Under the pieces are notes generated by a model, which was not told the origin of the DNA, made no database searches, and saw only the letters and a program-made list of their open reading frames with translations. Position numbers and translations under genes: made by a program. From Williamsia deligens (GTDB lineage: Bacteria; Actinomycetota; Actinomycetes; Mycobacteriales; Mycobacteriaceae), in the NCBI RefSeq assembly GCF_024171765.1, contig NZ_JAMTCI010000001.1, positions 969,137-1,033,136 of the forward strand: a stretch of DNA of 64,000 bases. The letters run 5' to 3'. Shown here piece after piece: positions 1 to 7,906 of this stretch; positions within the stretch are counted from its first letter, which is position 1; each line of letters starts with the position of its first letter.

Positions 1-83
1 ACCAGCTCGTGGGCGGGGAGCGCCGAGTCGGCAGCCAACGACGCCACCACACCCGAGGTGTCGAAGGTTGCCGTCTCGCTCAT
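1..83 (-). CDS. N-terminal fragment of a gene running off the left edge, possibly a PIN-domain protein
   Basis: Only about 27 codons are present, reading leftward from an ATG at 83 and open to the window edge. The visible residues begin MSETATFDTSGVVASLAAD. A short beta-strand-like stretch ending in Asp-Thr-Ser followed by small hydrophobics resembles the first acidic motif of PIN-domain (VapC-like) nucleases, but this is a weak hint from one motif. No ribosome binding site stands out upstream. The function cannot be assigned without the rest of the gene. Confidence 0.4.
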   Translation of the reverse strand, partial: MSETATFDTSGVVASLAADSALPAHEL

Positions 84-129
84 GTGTTCGATTGTACGGT
101 CACCCACCGACAGGAATCGGCCGCGGCAA

Positions 130-993
130 TCATCGGTCGCCGACGCGCGCCAATCTGTAGTGGAGTCGCATCGCGGTCAGGGAACCGACGGCGAGGCGGT
201 GGTCGGTACGGACCGTGTATTCGCCGTCGGGGTAGACGACGAACTCCTCCCGAAGTGGGGCCCGCGCGGCGAACCACCGACCGCGGTGCCGGACGGAGAC
301 ATACGCCCCGTCCGCACCGAACGTCTGCGATCCGGAGACAAGTCTCAGCGAACCGTCAGGGGTCACCGACGGACGCAGGAACACCTGGACCGACCCCATC
401 TCGAGTGCGAACGCGACCTTCACGTGCGGCTGCCCGTCGGCGGCGGCAGGTGGGGTCTGCACCCCGTAGAAACCGCTGTAGACGGGGCTGCCGTCACTCA
501 CCAACGTGCGCAGCCATGCGGCGCCGAGTCGACTGCCATCGTGGTCGCGCACCACACGAACGTCGCTGGTCATGCCGCGACTGACCGACAGAGACGACGT
601 GGGTAACGCGAGCTGACGGACGCGCCGACCGAAGTATCGGGTGACGAACGCCCCGCCCGGGGCGAAGAGTGGGTTCCACTGCGACCACACGTCCATCGCC
701 CAGGCCGAGGTCTGCTCGTAGAAATCCCGGACGAGGCCGTCGAGATCGTCTGCGCGGAACCCGGGCCCGTCGAGGGCCGACATGTCGTCGAGAAGCCCCG
801 CGGGGCCGGCGGCCGCGACCATCCCCTCCGCGGCGAAGTCCTCCAACCAGGCGTCACCGGTGCCGCCACGCCGGTTGTGAGGAGCGGCGAGCCACGCGCC
901 GTCGTCCGACGAGGGGTCGATCGGAACACCGACCGCCCGCCAGAACAGACGGGTGGACAGGTCGATCCGTGCGCTGATCCCGCCTGCCGTCAT
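130..993 (-). CDS. Conserved hypothetical protein, 287 aa
   Basis: The start is taken at ATG 993, giving MTAGGISARIDLSTRLFW; the reading frame is open further upstream, but that part would overlap the divergent acetyltransferase. The protein is soluble, with no signal peptide or membrane segment. The first third is acidic with Trp-rich patches (WSQWNPLF); the C-terminal half reads like beta-strands with regular aromatic residues. I do not recognise the family. It is divergent from the GNAT gene with about 46 bp between starts, so the two promoters must lie back to back. A TACTCT box sits about nine bases upstream of the start and could be its -10 element. Confidence 0.6.
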   Translation of the reverse strand: MTAGGISARIDLSTRLFWRAVGVPIDPSSDDGAWLAAPHNRRGGTGDAWLEDFAAEGMVAAAGPAGLLDDMSALDGPGFRADDLDGLVRDFYEQTSAWAMDVWSQWNPLFAPGGAFVTRYFGRRVRQLALPTSSLSVSRGMTSDVRVVRDHDGSRLGAAWLRTLVSDGSPVYSGFYGVQTPPAAADGQPHVKVAFALEMGSVQVFLRPSVTPDGSLRLVSGSQTFGADGAYVSVRHRGRWFAARAPLREEFVVYPDGEYTVRTDHRLAVGSLTAMRLHYRLARVGDR

Positions 994-1039
994 GCCACCG
1001 GAGAGTAGGGCGTTGCCCCCACACTGGCATCCTCGGTCC

Positions 1040-1483
1040 GTGACCACCCGTCTCGCCTCTGACCCGCACGAGGTGGCGGCCCTGCGCTGCGAATGGGCCC
1101 ACGAGCGTGACCACACCGTCGACCCTCATCCGGACCAGGACTTCACCGAGGCCGTCGGCGCTTGGATGGACAACCCCTCACGCACGGTCTGGACAGCGCG
1201 CGGCGTCGACGACGCGGTCGGGATGGTCTGCCTGACCGAGTACACCCGGATGCCGTCGCCGTCGGAATCGGCGAGCGGGCGGTGGGGGTACCTCGGCCAC
1301 CTCTATGTCCGGCCCGAAGCCCGCGGCGCGGGCGCCGGGGAGGCACTGGTCCGGACGCTGCTCGCCGAGTCGGCACGGCGTGGCCACACCAAGGTGGTGC
1401 TGTCACCGACCGCCCGGTCGATCCCGCTCTACGAGCGCTGCGGATTCACCGCCGGCAACGACCTCATGATCCGGCACCCCTGA
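1040..1483 (+). CDS. GNAT family N-acetyltransferase, 147 aa
   Basis: This small cytoplasmic protein has the GNAT fold. The acetyl-CoA binding loop reads LYVRPEARGAGAGEALV, matching the Arg/Gln-x2-Gly-x-Gly/Ala motif, and the last strand ends YERCGFTAGNDLMI, typical of these enzymes. It would transfer an acetyl group from acetyl-CoA to an amine; the substrate is not predictable. GTG 1040 is chosen because the upstream in-frame codons overlap the divergent gene and are Pro/Arg-rich. It is followed by a strong inverted repeat and then by the convergent glycosyltransferase gene. Confidence 0.8.
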   Translation: MTTRLASDPHEVAALRCEWAHERDHTVDPHPDQDFTEAVGAWMDNPSRTVWTARGVDDAVGMVCLTEYTRMPSPSESASGRWGYLGHLYVRPEARGAGAGEALVRTLLAESARRGHTKVVLSPTARSIPLYERCGFTAGNDLMIRHP

Positions 1484-1489
1484 CCCACA

Positions 1490-1544
1490 ACGGTTCCGGT
1501 GCAGCTGCGTGTCGCCGGGCGACACGTGCGTGCACCGGAACCGT
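1490..1544. terminator. Nested inverted repeat between convergent genes, probable bidirectional terminator
   Basis: A 14-bp arm (ACGGTTCCGGTGCA, 1490-1503) is perfectly complemented at 1531-1544. Inside it, a second perfect 8-bp stem (CGTGTCGC/GCGACACG, 1508-1526) has a three-base loop. There is no T-run. It lies in the 76-bp gap between the convergent acetyltransferase and glycosyltransferase genes, so it probably ends or insulates both transcripts. Confidence 0.7.
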
Positions 1545-1559
1545 CATGAGCGGAGCGGA

Positions 1560-3596
1560 TCAGGTCAGGGCGTAGACCGTCTGGCCGCCGACCGTCGTCG
1601 CGGTGTAGTTCGCCGCGACCCACTGCGCGATCTGCTGCGCGCTCGAGCTGCTACCACCCGGGCCGCCGCCCGATCCACTGCCGATGTAGTAGGCGATCTT
1701 GCCGTCCTTCACGTAGGAGATGAACTGCGCGAGCGTCGGGGTGGGATCACCACTCCATCCGCCGATGGCCATCACCGATGTGCCGCTGGCGATCTCGAGG
1801 CCCGCAGCCGACTGTGACCCGTTGGTGGCCGCCGCCCACGTGGTGGTGGTCGACTTCAGCAAGGCCGTCAGCTGCGACGAGGTCGCGCCGCCGCCCATAC
1901 CCATCCCGCCACCTGCACCACGGGCTCCGGCCTGCGCGGAACCCTGCCCGGCCGGCGCAGAACCCTGACCACCCGGTGCACCGGAACGTGCGGCGCCGCC
2001 ACCCATGCCACCACCGGGGCCACCCATGCCCGACGACTGCGATGTCGACACCGCGGTCGGGATGGACCCCGTGTGCTCCGTCGCGGCGGTCGCGATGCCG
2101 AACGCGGCTGTCGCACTGGACCCGACGAGCGCACCGAGGATCGCCGCGGTGGCAACCATCTTCTTCCACCGGAGGACACCGCCGACGAGGACAGCCAGTA
2201 CGCAGATGACCGCGACGACGCCGATCGCCCAGCGGGTCCACACCGGGCCGAAGTCGTTGCGGGAGAGCAGCACGATCGACCATCCGGCGGCCAGCCCGAT
2301 CATGGCGGAGAGGGCGACACGGCCGTCGAGCCGGTCCCGCAGTCGCCACGCGAACGCCGCGCCGAGCCCGACCAACGCACCGATCGCCGGCGCGAGCGCC
2401 ACCGTGTAGTACGGGTGAATCGTGCCGCTCATGTAGCTGAAGATCACGCCGGTGACGACGAGCCACCCACCCCACATCAGCAGTCCGGTCTTCTCCCCGC
2501 GGTCGAGCTGGCGGGTGTCCCGTGCCCGGATGAACTGTTGTGCAACGAGATACAGACCGAAGACGAGCACGAACAGTGCGACGGGGAGCAACCAGGAGAT
2601 CTCGTTGCCCATCTCGGACCCGAAGAGCCGATCGAGTCCGGTGGCGCCACCGAAGCTGGACCCGGCCGCTCCCTGGCCACCACCGCCGCCTCCGCCACCG
2701 TTACCGCTCCCGCCCAGGATCCGGCCGAGGCCGTTGTACCCCAGCACCAGGTCCATCACGGTGTTGTCCGTCGACCCGCCGATGTAGGGCCGCGATCCCG
2801 CGGGCCAGAGCGCGACCACGAGAACCCACCACCCGGCGCCGACGATCAGCGACACGAACGCCAGGGCGAGGTGCGCGATCCGACGCAGCCACCCGGTGTT
2901 CGCCAGCAGCAGGTAGGCGAGACCGAAGGCAGGCAGGACGAGCAGGCCCTGGAGCATCTTGGTCAGGAACGCGAATCCCAGTGCGACACCGACGAGGGCG
3001 AGCCACCGGCCGGATCCGCCGGTCGTCGCCCGGATCAGCGCATACCCCGCGGCGACCATCAGGAGCACCAACAGCGCGTCGGGGTTGTCGAACCGGAACA
3101 TCAGTGCGGCCGCCGGGGTGAACGCGAGCACCGCACCCGCGATGGTCGCGGCAGCGGTCCCGAGCCCTGGGTCGGCGATCGTCCGTCGGATGGTGGCGTA
3201 CAGCAGGGCGACAGCGGCGACACCCATGAGTGCCTGCGGGGCGAGGACGGCCCAGCTGTTCATCCCGAAGACCCGCACCGACAATCCGGTCACCCACAAC
3301 GACGCGGGCGGTTTGTCGACGGTGATGAAGTTCTGCGCATCGAGCGATCCGAAGAACCACGCCTTCCAGCTCGTCCCGCCGGCCTGAGCGGCCGCCGCGT
3401 AGAAACTGTTGGCGTATCCGTTCATCGACAGGTTCCACAGGTAGAGCACCGCGGTCACCGTCAGAAGGATGGGCAGTGGCGCCCTGGTCAGCAGACGTGA
3501 ACGGGTGGTCTGCGGGGATCGCGCGCTGACCCGATGGCGACCGCCGTCAGGGTCCGGATCGGCGGGCGGACGGGCCCGGTCGACGAGGGTGGTCAT
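1560..3596 (-). CDS. GT39-type membrane glycosyltransferase (YkcB-like), 678 aa
   Basis: This is a polytopic membrane protein of the ArnT/PMT clan, likely moving a sugar from a polyprenyl-phosphate donor to an acceptor on the outer face of the membrane. A short cytoplasmic tail is followed by a first membrane helix near residue 45. Then comes the first extracytoplasmic loop with NSFYAAAAQAG and ITVDKPPASLW, a signature I associate with the YkcB-like branch. Roughly ten to twelve more helices follow. A glycine run sits near residue 300, and a Gly/Ala-rich low-complexity linker precedes a C-terminal soluble domain of the YkcA/B type. ATG 3596 is chosen for its GGAGG site five bases upstream. 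The acceptor is unknown; cell-wall glycan or protein mannosylation are both possible. Confidence 0.8.
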   Translation of the reverse strand: MTTLVDRARPPADPDPDGGRHRVSARSPQTTRSRLLTRAPLPILLTVTAVLYLWNLSMNGYANSFYAAAAQAGGTSWKAWFFGSLDAQNFITVDKPPASLWVTGLSVRVFGMNSWAVLAPQALMGVAAVALLYATIRRTIADPGLGTAAATIAGAVLAFTPAAALMFRFDNPDALLVLLMVAAGYALIRATTGGSGRWLALVGVALGFAFLTKMLQGLLVLPAFGLAYLLLANTGWLRRIAHLALAFVSLIVGAGWWVLVVALWPAGSRPYIGGSTDNTVMDLVLGYNGLGRILGGSGNGGGGGGGGQGAAGSSFGGATGLDRLFGSEMGNEISWLLPVALFVLVFGLYLVAQQFIRARDTRQLDRGEKTGLLMWGGWLVVTGVIFSYMSGTIHPYYTVALAPAIGALVGLGAAFAWRLRDRLDGRVALSAMIGLAAGWSIVLLSRNDFGPVWTRWAIGVVAVICVLAVLVGGVLRWKKMVATAAILGALVGSSATAAFGIATAATEHTGSIPTAVSTSQSSGMGGPGGGMGGGAARSGAPGGQGSAPAGQGSAQAGARGAGGGMGMGGGATSSQLTALLKSTTTTWAAATNGSQSAAGLEIASGTSVMAIGGWSGDPTPTLAQFISYVKDGKIAYYIGSGSGGGPGGSSSSAQQIAQWVAANYTATTVGGQTVYALT

Positions 3597-3616
3597 GGTT
3601 CCTCCGTGGGGATGGG

Positions 3617-3632
3617 ACCGACACATGTCGGT
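3617..3632. promoter_or_regulatory. Palindrome ACCGACACATGTCGGT upstream of the glycosyltransferase
   Basis: This sequence has 7-bp arms around a 2-bp centre, 20 bp upstream of the glycosyltransferase start and about 90 bp before the SRPBCC gene. It has the shape of a dimeric repressor site. Its core GACA-NN-TGTC recurs upstream of rmlA at 32702. No regulator gene is adjacent, so the protein that binds it is unknown. Confidence 0.4.
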
Positions 3633-3723
3633 CGGTTCGGTCCTGACGATGTCCGTTCTGCCTCGGTTGCGACTGTCCGGAGGCTGGGAGGTCGCTGGGA
3701 GCGATCGCTGGTAGGAACGAGAG

Positions 3724-4212
3724 ATGATCGGCGATCGGTGGGGAGTGCGGGACGACGAGACCCGTCGCCGGTTCGCCTGCGACGACATCGTCACCGCACC
3801 GGTCCTGCAGGCCTGGCGGGGCGTGACGATCGATGCACCGGCCGACCGTGTCTGGCCGTGGGTCACGCAGATCCGCGCCGCGCCGTACTCGTACGACTGG
3901 ATCGACAACCTCGGGCGACGCTCACCGCAGACGTTGCTCGGCCTGCCGGGACCGGAGGTCGGTGAACCGTTCATGTCCTGCGGTGCGCGCCCGATGGGTC
4001 GCATCCTGGACGTGACGCCGGGCGAGCAGCTCACGGGCGAGATCGCCGGGGCGGTGATGTCCTATGTGCTGATGCCGCAGGGTGATTCGACGCGACTGCT
4101 GCTCAAGATCGTGATGGGCCGAGGGCGCCTGATCGCGCCGCTGGTGTCCGTCGGCGACCTCGTCATGGCCCGACGCCAGCTGCTGAACCTGCAGCGCCTC
4201 GCGGCGACCTGA
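3724..4212 (+). CDS. SRPBCC-family protein (polyketide cyclase/START-like), 162 aa
   Basis: The fold signature is a strand with Ile-Asp-Ala-Pro-Ala-Asp (WRGVTIDAPADRVWPWVTQ, near residues 35-53), then a loop YDWIDNLGRR, beta-strands, and a long C-terminal helix ending RRQLLNLQRLA. These proteins bind a hydrophobic ligand in a cavity closed by that helix. No catalytic residues can be inferred. ATG 3724 follows a purine-rich AGGAACGAGAG stretch. The gene is divergent from the GT39 glycosyltransferase and converges on the enoyl-CoA hydratase gene, with only seven bases between stops. Confidence 0.75.
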   Translation: MIGDRWGVRDDETRRRFACDDIVTAPVLQAWRGVTIDAPADRVWPWVTQIRAAPYSYDWIDNLGRRSPQTLLGLPGPEVGEPFMSCGARPMGRILDVTPGEQLTGEIAGAVMSYVLMPQGDSTRLLLKIVMGRGRLIAPLVSVGDLVMARRQLLNLQRLAAT

Positions 4213-4219
4213 ACCGGGA

Positions 4220-4930
4220 TCAGCTGCCGGCGATCGCCGCCTGATCGCCGACGCCGGTCACCGTCGCCTGCAGCGCGGCGACCGTCGAGGCATACCGCGA
4301 CGACTTGATCTCGCCCAGAGTGCGACCGCGGGTGTTCTGGTGGGTCCGTCCGTAGGTGATGGCGGCGGCCAGCACCTCGTCGACCGCGACAGCCGCGTCG
4401 GCGATCCCGAGGTCACGCGCCAGTTCCCCGCCATAGCGACGGCCGGTCATGAGCATCTCGTGGGCGGGGCGCACGGGCAGGCGGTCGGCCACCAGCAGCA
4501 CGCTTCCCGGTGCGTAGCTGGCACCGATGGTGATGCCGGGCATGCAGATGTAGCCGCGGTCGGCGCGCATGACGATGTGGTCGTGGGCGATGGCGACGAG
4601 CGCGCCACCGCCGAACGCGTGACCCTGCACCGCGGCGGCGGTCGGCATCGGGAAGGTCAACAGCCGCGCGAGGAGCTCCTGCACGCTCTGGGTGTAGGCG
4701 TCCACCTGGTCGACGTGCTCGAGCACCCACGCGGTGTCGAGACCGGTGGAGAAGAACTTGCCTGCGCCGGTGGTGACCAGCGCCGCAGGTCCTTCCGAGG
4801 CGAGCACCTCGTCGAGCAGGGTGTTGATCTCGGTGATCTGCGGCGGTCCCAGGACGTTCTCGGTGTCGGTCACACCCTCGTCGTTGAGATGGAGCACGAA
4901 CACGGTGTCATCACGCGTCAGGTGGGGCAC
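4220..4930 (-). CDS. Enoyl-CoA hydratase/isomerase family protein, 236 aa
   Basis: A crotonase-fold enzyme acting on acyl-CoA. The oxyanion-hole segments are visible: SGLD-like FSTGLDTAWV near residue 61 and the glycine-rich HAFGGGALVAIAHDHIVM near 100. The usual catalytic Glu of hydratases is not obvious, so an isomerase role, or a peroxisomal ECI-like role, is possible; CMPGITIGASYAPG replaces the more common FxE-x-G segment. GTG 4930 is used, because the upstream in-frame codons are Arg-rich and lie in the end of the next gene. It sits ten bases downstream of the EamA gene on the same strand and is probably co-transcribed with it. Confidence 0.75.
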   Translation of the reverse strand: MPHLTRDDTVFVLHLNDEGVTDTENVLGPPQITEINTLLDEVLASEGPAALVTTGAGKFFSTGLDTAWVLEHVDQVDAYTQSVQELLARLLTFPMPTAAAVQGHAFGGGALVAIAHDHIVMRADRGYICMPGITIGASYAPGSVLLVADRLPVRPAHEMLMTGRRYGGELARDLGIADAAVAVDEVLAAAITYGRTHQNTRGRTLGEIKSSRYASTVAALQATVTGVGDQAAIAGS

Positions 4931-4940
4931 ACGCCTGACC

Positions 4941-5876
4941 CTAGTCGGCCGCGCGGACCGGTGACGCCGGGTCGAGAACGTCCGGCGGCGCCGGCCTAGC
5001 CCGCGGCCGGCGCCGACTGATCGCCACACCGGTCAGGCACAGGGCGCCCCCGACGAATCCGAACACCGTCGGCACCTCGCCGAGGGTCAGCCACGACAGG
5101 CCGATCGCGAGCGCCGGCACCACCAACGACGTCGCCGCGAGCTTGCCCGCATCCGTGCGGGTCAGCGCGTACGCCCACGTGGTGAAGGCGATCGCGGTCG
5201 GTCCCACGCCCAGGTACACGACCCCCAGGACGGCGGACACCGGGGCGTCGGCGAGTTCACCGACGCCCACGGGCGCGAACGGGAGCGTCGCGAGCATGCC
5301 CGCGGCACAGCCGACCCACGTCGCCGTCACCGAATCCACCGTGCGCAGTGCGGCCTTCTGCATCAGGACACCTGACGCGTAGAGGACCGCGGTGACCAGT
5401 CCCAGCCCGATCCCGAGGACGTCGTTGGTCCCACCGCCCGTGCCCCCGACCGCGATGATGACCACCCCGGTGAACGCGATCGCCATGCCGACCACGAGCG
5501 GCCGGGGGAATCCCTCGCCGAAGAACAGCCCGGCCAGCACCGCGACGATGATCGGCGCGAAGTTGACCAACAGCGACGCCGTGCCCGCGTCGAGGTGGCG
5601 TTCGGCCCAGTTGAGGATGACGGTGTAGGCGCCGAACCACAGCACGCCGTACCCAGCCACCAGCGCCAGCGGACGTCCCCGCGGGATCCGACGCCGGTGC
5701 CGCAGTGCGAGGAGCAGCAGCACAGCGGTCCCCACCAGCAGCCGACCGAGAGCCATCACCCCGGGTGAGAAGTGCTCGCCCACAGCGCGGATCACGACGA
5801 ACGACGACGCCCACAACAGCATGGTGACCGCGGCGGCGATCACCGCCAGGTTCGCGGGATCCCTGCGACGCGTCAT
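4941..5876 (-). CDS. EamA-family drug/metabolite transporter, 311 aa
   Basis: Ten predicted membrane helices are arranged as two EamA repeats. The first begins NLAVIAAAVTMLLWASSF, the classical opening of this family; the second starts after NDVLGIGLGLVTAVLYASG. The C-terminus is basic and cytoplasmic. Such carriers export small metabolites or amino acids. ATG 5876 gives the normal family length of about 300 residues; longer in-frame upstream sequence overlaps the hydrolase gene and is compositionally abnormal. The substrate cannot be predicted. Confidence 0.85.
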   Translation of the reverse strand: MTRRRDPANLAVIAAAVTMLLWASSFVVIRAVGEHFSPGVMALGRLLVGTAVLLLLALRHRRRIPRGRPLALVAGYGVLWFGAYTVILNWAERHLDAGTASLLVNFAPIIVAVLAGLFFGEGFPRPLVVGMAIAFTGVVIIAVGGTGGGTNDVLGIGLGLVTAVLYASGVLMQKAALRTVDSVTATWVGCAAGMLATLPFAPVGVGELADAPVSAVLGVVYLGVGPTAIAFTTWAYALTRTDAGKLAATSLVVPALAIGLSWLTLGEVPTVFGFVGGALCLTGVAISRRRPRARPAPPDVLDPASPVRAAD

Positions 5877-5955
5877 GGACAGAGCGTGCGCGACGGGACA
5901 CCGCAGGGGCAAGCGGGATCCGGACGCGGACCGTACAGATCGCGCCAGAGTCCGT

Positions 5956-6744
5956 TCAGTCGAGGCCGAGGAACAGGGCGAGACGGTCGACCATCGCGTC
6001 CGGGTCCCACATGTGGTGGGCGCCGGCGATCCGCTCGGACGCGCCGTCGGGCGCCGCCGCGGCGATCGCGTCGGCCGCCTGCGCCATCCCGGGGAAGGTG
6101 TCCTCGCCGACGATCGCCAGCACCGGGACCGAAACCGCCTCGAGGACGCGCTGCAAGGGCTCGGCGGCGACCGCGACGAGCGCGCGCCCGTCGGGACGAA
6201 GGCTCTCGACCGCGGCGACGATCGCGTCCCACACCCCGGCCGCCTGCGCGTTCTCGATGAACTCGGCGGGCATGTCCCGCATGTACTGTCGCTGCGCGCC
6301 GTCACGGTCGCCGGCGTCGAGCCGACGCTCGAACTCGTCGATCCACTCCCGGGCGTCATCGGCCGTCTTCATGAACGGCGCCTCCCAGAGGACGAGGCCG
6401 TCCACCGGGGCCCCGGCCCGCGCCGCCTCGATCGCGATCGCACACCCCGACGAGTGGCCGACGAGCACAGCCGATCCACCCGCGGCGTCGATCATGGCCG
6501 CGACCGCCGCGAGTTCCCGCTCGAGCGTGAGGACACCCTCGGCGGGACTCTCGTTGCGTCCCAGTCGATCGTGGACGACGGCCGTGACCCCACGGTCGGC
6601 GAGCATGCGCGCCGTCGCGGTGGTCATCGGGTCGCCGGCACGGTTCGGTCCCGCACCGGCGATGAACACCACCCCCGGACCACCGTCGCCGTGGCGGTCG
6701 TAGGCGACGGTGTCGCCCATCGTGGTGGTCGCGAACTCGGTCAT
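5956..6744 (-). CDS. Alpha/beta-fold hydrolase, 262 aa
   Basis: The nucleophile elbow is GHSSG near residue 96, giving the catalytic Ser. The strand before it (GVVFIAGAGPNRAG) carries the oxyanion residues, and a C-terminal His lies in AGAHHMWDPDAM. The acid is probably the Asp in VGEDTFPGM. A lid region lies around residues 125-170. It belongs to the general esterase/lipase/haloperoxidase-like group, with no export signal. The start has a GAGGGGA site nine bases upstream. It lies 75 bp downstream of fgd1 on the same strand and may be its second gene. Confidence 0.85.
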   Translation of the reverse strand: MTEFATTTMGDTVAYDRHGDGGPGVVFIAGAGPNRAGDPMTTATARMLADRGVTAVVHDRLGRNESPAEGVLTLERELAAVAAMIDAAGGSAVLVGHSSGCAIAIEAARAGAPVDGLVLWEAPFMKTADDAREWIDEFERRLDAGDRDGAQRQYMRDMPAEFIENAQAAGVWDAIVAAVESLRPDGRALVAVAAEPLQRVLEAVSVPVLAIVGEDTFPGMAQAADAIAAAAPDGASERIAGAHHMWDPDAMVDRLALFLGLD

Positions 6745-6819
6745 GCGCAGGTCCCCTCGGCTCGATGTCGTGTCACCGGTACTGACCCGACGCCGAGCGA
6801 GAACTCATCGCGGCCGGGG

Positions 6820-7845
6820 TCAGTCGGTCGAGACCGACAGCTCGCGCAGACGGGGCGCGAGGTCGGAGGCGAAGTTGTCGAGGAATCTCTGCTGGTCGTG
6901 GCCGGGCGCGTGGAACACCAGGTGGTTGAGACCGGCGTCGGTGTACTGCTTCACGGCCTCGACCGCCTCGTCGGGGTCGGACGCGACGATCCACCGCTTG
7001 GCGACCTGCTCGATCGGCAGCTCGTCGGCGAGGCGCTCCATCTCGGTCGAGCTGTTCACGCTGTGCTTCTGTTCCTGCGTCAACGACAGCGGCGCCCAGA
7101 ACCGCGTGTTCTCCAACGCCAGTTCGGGATCCGGGTCGTAGGAGATCTTGATCTCGATCATGCGGTCGATCTCGTCGATGGACCGTTCCGCCTTCTCGGC
7201 GCCCTCCTTGACGGCGGGGATCAGCTTCTCGGTGTAGAGCTCCATCCCCTTGCCCGAGGTGCAGATGAAACCGTCGCCCTGGCGGCCGGCGTAGCGGGCG
7301 ACGACAGGACCGCCCGCGGCGACGTACACCGGGACCGGCTTCTCGGGGATGTCGTACATATATGCACCCTGGGTCGTGTAGTACTCGCCCTCGAAGTCCA
7401 CCTTCTCGCCGGTCCACAGTTCCCGCATCAGGCGGATGGACTCGCGCAGACGGGCGAAGCGTTCCTTGAACTCCGGCCATTCGCCCTGGAAGCCGGTCGC
7501 GTACTCGTTGAGCGCCTCGCCGGTGCCCACGCCGAGCATGATCCGGTTCGGGTAGAGGCAGGCCATCGACGCGAACGCCTGAGCGATGACGGCGGGGTTG
7601 TAGCGGAAGGTCGGGGTCATCACCGACGTGCCGATCTGGACGCGCTTCGTGCGCTCGCCGACCGCGGCCATCCACGACAGGGAGAACGGTGCGTGGCCAC
7701 CCTCGTGGCGCCACGGCTGGAAGTGGTCGCTGACGGCGACGGAGTCCATGCCGGCGCCCTCGGCCGCGACGGCGATCTCGACGAGTTCCCGCGGGTCGAA
7801 CTGTTCTGCCGACGCCTTGTATCCGAGTCTCAGTTCCTGGGCCAC
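6820..7845 (-). CDS. fgd1: F420-dependent glucose-6-phosphate dehydrogenase
   Basis: This enzyme oxidises glucose-6-phosphate to 6-phosphogluconolactone while reducing coenzyme F420, and is the main source of reduced F420 in mycobacteria. The 341-aa sequence matches remembered M. tuberculosis FGD1 almost throughout. The opening [10 protein letters not shown], the catalytic His41 and Trp45 in SDHFQPWRH, and the catalytic Glu in VGTGEALNE near residue 110 are all present, as is a conserved end [15 protein letters not shown]. The start is GTG with an AGGTGGAG site. It is a soluble (beta/alpha)8 luciferase-like protein. The hydrolase at 5956 lies downstream in the same direction. Confidence 0.95.
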   Translation of the reverse strand: MAQELRLGYKASAEQFDPRELVEIAVAAEGAGMDSVAVSDHFQPWRHEGGHAPFSLSWMAAVGERTKRVQIGTSVMTPTFRYNPAVIAQAFASMACLYPNRIMLGVGTGEALNEYATGFQGEWPEFKERFARLRESIRLMRELWTGEKVDFEGEYYTTQGAYMYDIPEKPVPVYVAAGGPVVARYAGRQGDGFICTSGKGMELYTEKLIPAVKEGAEKAERSIDEIDRMIEIKISYDPDPELALENTRFWAPLSLTQEQKHSVNSSTEMERLADELPIEQVAKRWIVASDPDEAVEAVKQYTDAGLNHLVFHAPGHDQQRFLDNFASDLAPRLRELSVSTD

Positions 7846-7906
7846 TGCTCCACCTCACCCTGTGACGATCACCGCCGCGTTCGCGACAGCTCCACCGTAG
7901 TCCGAC

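Noticed and set aside
2680-2705. Repeated CCACCGCCGCC-type triplets inside the glycosyltransferase gene
   Set aside because: They encode the poly-glycine linker in frame, and are neither a repeat element nor a CRISPR.
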